Below are positions 62,530 to 64,000 of a stretch of 64,000 nucleotides of DNA, one piece after another. The notes below the pieces were generated by a model. That model had not been told where the DNA came from, did not search any database, and was given only the letters and a program-made list of their open reading frames with translations. This stretch comes from Pyxidicoccus fallax (GTDB taxonomy: Bacteria; Myxococcota; Myxococcia; Myxococcales; Myxococcaceae): positions 1 to 64,000 of the forward strand of contig NZ_JABBJJ010000010.1 in assembly GCF_012933655.1 (NCBI RefSeq), read 5' to 3'. Every line of letters starts with the position of its first letter. Position 1 is the stretch's first letter. A program made the translations under genes and the position numbers.

Positions 62530-64000
62530 ATGAAGCTGAAGCCGTCCGGACGGCGGAGCGCGCTCGCCGCGCTCGCGCTGACGATGTTGGGAAGCAGTGC
62601 CTGGGCGCAGGAGTCGCGCGAGGGTCCCCGGGACGAATCCCGGGAGATTGAAGAGCGCAGGCGCTGGTTCGTGGAGTCGCGCGGGTTGGACCGGGTTCGC
62701 GCCAACCCGAGGTCCGAGCGCGCCAGGGCCGTCGACGAGCTGCGCGCGCAGCGGCGCGCGAGGGAGAGCCAGCTCACGCTCGCCGGTGAGGTGTGGACGT
62801 CCATGGGCCCGTCGGCCATGAACATGGGCACGTGGACCATGGGCCGCGTCTCGGGCCGGGTGAACTCCGTCGTCCCGCACCCCACCGACGAGAACACCGT
62901 CTACTTCGGCGCCGCCGCCGGCGGCGTGTGGAAGACCACCAACGCGGGCGTCAGCTGGACGCCGCTGTTCGACTCGGTGGGCACGCTGCCCATCGGCTCC
63001 ATCTACGTGGAGCCCACCGCGCCCAACAACGTGTGGGTGGGCACGGGCGACAAGAATGGCGGCGGGTGCGCGGGCTACTTCGGCCAGGGCGTCTTCCTCA
63101 GCACCGACGGTGGCGCCTCGTGGAACGCGCGCAACGGCGTGGGCACCACCGCGATGCCGCTGTCCATCGTCAACGCCGTGGCCGTGCAGCCGACGAACAC
63201 CAACGTGGTGCTCGCGGGCGGCGCCGGCAGCTGCACCGGCTCCAGCTCGCCGTCCAGCCCCGGGATGTTCCGCTCCACCGACCGCGGCACCACCTGGACG
63301 CGCGTGTTCAGCTACAACGTGGAGGACATCGTCTTCGTGCCGGGCTCCGCCACGGCGTACGCCAGCGTCCCCGGCCGGGGCGTCTTCAAGTCCGTGGACG
63401 GCGGCGCCACCTGGACGAACTCCGGCACCGGCCTGACGGCGTCGGGCAGCCGCATGCGCCTGGCCATGGCGCCCGGCGACGCGCAGGTGCTCTATGTGCT
63501 GCAAGGCGGCCAGGTCTACCGCTCCATGGATGGCGGGGCCACGTGGAGCCTGCGCACCAGCAGCGCGTGCGAAGGCCAGTGCACCTACAACCAGGCCATC
63601 GCCGTGCACCCCACGGACATCAATCAGGTGCTGGTGGGCACCATCCGCCCGGCGCGCTCGCTCGACGGCGGCGCGACGTTCACCTTCCTCACCACGACCT
63701 GGGGCTCCGGCCAGAAGGTGCACCAGGACATCCACGTCGTCCTGTACTCGCGCACCAATGGCAACCGCTACTGGATTGGCGGCGACGGCGGTCTGTGGCG
63801 CACGGACGACGGCGGGACGAACTTCGTCAACATGAACTCGAACCTGAACGTGACGCAGTTCTACGACCTGGCCGTGCACCCCAACAACGCGGACACCGTG
63901 TTCGGCGGCGCGCAGGACAACTCGTCGTTGCGTCGCACCACCAGCCCCGTGTGGGACCTGACCTTCGTCAGCGGTGACGGCTTCATGAACGCCGTGGACC
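62530..64000 (+). CDS. Secreted BNR/sortilin-repeat protein, cut by the right edge
   Basis: From ATG 62530, after GGAGGGG, the frame stays open to base 64000 (490 codons so far). The product has a signal peptide (SALAALALTMLGSSAWA-QES). After a charged segment comes a chain of BNR/Asp-box repeats: NTVYFGAAAGGVWKTTNAGV, VFLSTDGGASWNARNGVG, GMFRSTDRGTTWTRV, VFKSVDGGATWTNSGTG, VYRSMDGGATWSLRTSSAC and GLWRTDDGGTNFVNMNS. This makes a beta-propeller like those of secreted sialidases, Vps10-like and other glycan-acting proteins. No catalytic residues can be named from the portion present. It probably acts outside the cell. Confidence 0.9.
   Translation, partial: MKLKPSGRRSALAALALTMLGSSAWAQESREGPRDESREIEERRRWFVESRGLDRVRANPRSERARAVDELRAQRRARESQLTLAGEVWTSMGPSAMNMGTWTMGRVSGRVNSVVPHPTDENTVYFGAAAGGVWKTTNAGVSWTPLFDSVGTLPIGSIYVEPTAPNNVWVGTGDKNGGGCAGYFGQGVFLSTDGGASWNARNGVGTTAMPLSIVNAVAVQPTNTNVVLAGGAGSCTGSSSPSSPGMFRSTDRGTTWTRVFSYNVEDIVFVPGSATAYASVPGRGVFKSVDGGATWTNSGTGLTASGSRMRLAMAPGDAQVLYVLQGGQVYRSMDGGATWSLRTSSACEGQCTYNQAIAVHPTDINQVLVGTIRPARSLDGGATFTFLTTTWGSGQKVHQDIHVVLYSRTNGNRYWIGGDGGLWRTDDGGTNFVNMNSNLNVTQFYDLAVHPNNADTVFGGAQDNSSLRRTTSPVWDLTFVSGDGFMNAVD

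Noticed and set aside
62047-63879. A 610-codon minus-strand frame over the BNR-repeat gene
   Set aside because: It is a shadow frame. The plus-strand reading from 62530 has a ribosome binding site, a signal peptide and regular Asp-box repeats.

Overview
The window is high-GC DNA with long NRPS genes, DUF2381-like proteins, Ser/Thr kinases, lipoproteins and BNR-repeat exoproteins. Together these point to a myxobacterium of the Myxococcus/Corallococcus type. This is inferred from gene content; no rRNA or complete tRNA is present to confirm it.

Layout. (1) 1-6188: the 3' part of an NRPS gene (C-end, A-PCP-C-A-PCP-TE). (2) 6189-9836: a debris zone with a broken carbohydrate-binding fragment, a small secreted Cys-rich gene between two near-identical hairpins, and an outer-membrane barrel/coiled-coil protein. 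(3) 9837-25986: a 16.1 kb integrated element bounded by 23-bp direct repeats that look like a tRNA/tmRNA 3' end. It carries a tyrosine integrase, an AlpA/Xis-like protein, an SF3-type helicase, an AEP-like primase, an HK97-type prohead protease (frameshifted) and a major capsid protein, but no recognisable terminase, portal or tail gene. This is the profile of a capsid-encoding phage satellite or its remnant. Its cargo is a HEPN-like protein, an inverted-repeat-bounded protease/barrel pair, and a DUF2381-kinase-pseudokinase set. (4) 26058-32450 and 35646-50079: two leftward, tightly coupled biosynthetic operons. They hold discrete fatty-acid/polyketide enzymes (two KAS III, KAS II, a truncated KS-like partner, two ACPs, SDR, FabZ-like and MaoC-like hot-dog proteins, thioesterase, two MDR reductases), an alpha-oxoamine synthase, a class III aminotransferase, a CitE-like lyase, two AMP ligases and a PCP-C-A-PCP-C NRPS. 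They are separated by a LysM protein, a GNAT and a lipoprotein (32886-35638). (5) 50611-55678: lipoprotein, P450 fragment, SMI1/KNR4-like protein, M28 peptidase, prolyl aminopeptidase-like lipoprotein. (6) 55813-62024: a two-gene ATPase plus adenosine-deaminase operon matching the RADAR anti-phage system (rdrA-rdrB). (7) 62175-64000: an RCC1 remnant and the start of a secreted BNR-repeat protein running off the right edge.

How the genes fit together: the biosynthetic operons read as an aryl-polyene-like type II acyl-chain builder feeding an NRPS through carrier proteins and AMP ligases. AOS, aminotransferase and CitE/MaoC/CCR-like enzymes would supply or modify nitrogenous and branched CoA units. 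The capsid element and the RADAR operon represent, respectively, a phage-parasite-like element and a phage-defence system in the same neighbourhood. The best candidates for something undescribed are the capsid-bearing element, the two repeat-bounded cassettes inside it, and the hybrid gene cluster.
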